Source: Blastochloris tepida
GTDB taxonomy: Bacteria > Pseudomonadota > Alphaproteobacteria > Rhizobiales > Xanthobacteraceae
Direction: 5' to 3'
DNA: 64,000 nt
NCBI RefSeq assembly: GCF_003966715.1
Contig: NZ_AP018907.1
Span: 3,398,001 to 3,462,000, forward strand
A program made the translations under genes and the position numbers. Below the pieces are notes generated by a model. The model worked only from the letters and a program-made list of their open reading frames with translations. It had not been told where the DNA came from and did not search any database. Within the stretch, counting starts at the first letter, position 1; the number at the start of each line of letters is the position of its first letter. This document shows, in pieces, positions 63,902 through 64,000 of the stretch.

Positions 63902-64000
63902 GAAGCGGTAGTTGAGGCCGACACGCAGCAGATCCACGCCGCTCTTGTAGGTGGAGGGCTCGGAGCCGGCGCCGACATCGCGGAAGCTGCCGAAATCCAG
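63899..64000 (-). CDS. C-terminal end of an outer-membrane beta-barrel protein (partial)
   Basis: Only the last 33 residues are present: LDFGSFRDVGAGSEPSTYKS, then GVDLLRVGLNYRF. The ending with an aromatic final residue and alternating hydrophobic positions (VDLLRVGLNYRF) is the membrane-insertion signal of outer-membrane barrels such as the Omp25/Omp31 family. The gene continues beyond the right edge of the window. Its stop codon is in the R1 repeat. Confidence 0.82.
   Translation of the reverse strand: MDFGSFRDVGAGSEPSTYKSGVDLLRVGLNYRF

Overview
This is a chromosomal window from a high-GC alphaproteobacterium, most likely order Hyphomicrobiales (Rhizobiales). Four blocks point there: mdh-sucC-sucD; chvI-chvG-hprK-PTS IIA-HPr-ahcY; an Irr-type Fur regulator facing fabA-fabB-fabI; and an NdvA/ChvA-type glucan exporter. 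The genus cannot be fixed by eye; a Rhodoplanes/Blastochloris/Xanthobacter-like relative is a guess. Nearly all genes are chromosomal housekeeping genes. I saw no prophage, insertion sequence, CRISPR array, rRNA or tRNA.

Layout. 0.2-6.5 kb (minus strand): the TCA genes mdh, sucC and sucD, with a DUF559 endonuclease-like gene between sucC and sucD, then a TetR regulator and the ZapE/AFG1 ATPase. 7-16 kb: a GNAT acetyltransferase, a MAPEG protein, the small subunit of methylmalonyl-CoA mutase, a His-rich secreted protein, YbaK, YqeY, carA, two tiny membrane proteins (one Flp-pilin-like) and a HugZ-like heme/flavin-fold protein. 16.6-22.3 kb (plus): ChvI/ChvG, HPr kinase, IIA-Man, HPr and AhcY. 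22.5-31.5 kb: UvrB, a YpfJ-type zinc peptidase, a TacA/TacT-type toxin-antitoxin pair, a TauE permease, RNase HII, a GT39-type glycosyltransferase and a family-4 uracil-DNA glycosylase. 31.7-36.7 kb: ETF-ubiquinone oxidoreductase, a thioesterase, an alpha/beta hydrolase and a polyprenyl diphosphate synthase. 38-41 kb (minus): molybdate transporter modA, modB, modC. 41.2-44 kb: a three-gene lipase-like/methyltransferase/lipase-like cluster. 44.2-48.2 kb: a zinc ribbon, Irr, and FabA/FabB/FabI. 48.5-51.7 kb: RidA, EpmB and EpmA facing EF-P. 51.7-64 kb: HisE, the glucan exporter, an acyltransferase, DNA polymerase I, an ion transporter, a PfkB kinase, an SH3 protein, a D-2-hydroxyacid dehydrogenase, a cupin, and the 3' end of an outer-membrane protein.

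The most unusual feature is a set of palindromic repeats between genes. The main family (called R1 here) has a tip reading TGATACGGTTTCCGG. In about thirteen genes the first three bases of that tip are the gene's TGA stop codon. At 30505-30637 one 133-bp copy with perfect 18-bp ends fills the whole gap between two convergent genes and supplies both stop codons. A second family (R2) has three copies of about 160-180 bp. A third (R3) occurs three times around and inside the ends of the DUF559 gene in the suc operon, suggesting a repeat-associated nuclease cassette. Other points of interest: DNA polymerase I has lost all four exonuclease acids; the uracil-DNA glycosylase lacks part of its usual Fe-S ligand set; UvrB carries a disordered N-terminal extension of about 120 residues; and a perfect 16-bp SahR-like operator precedes ahcY.

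Limits: everything was read by eye. Start codons follow in-frame ATG/GTG/TTG codons, visible Shine-Dalgarno sequences and family length. No database search or folding program was run.
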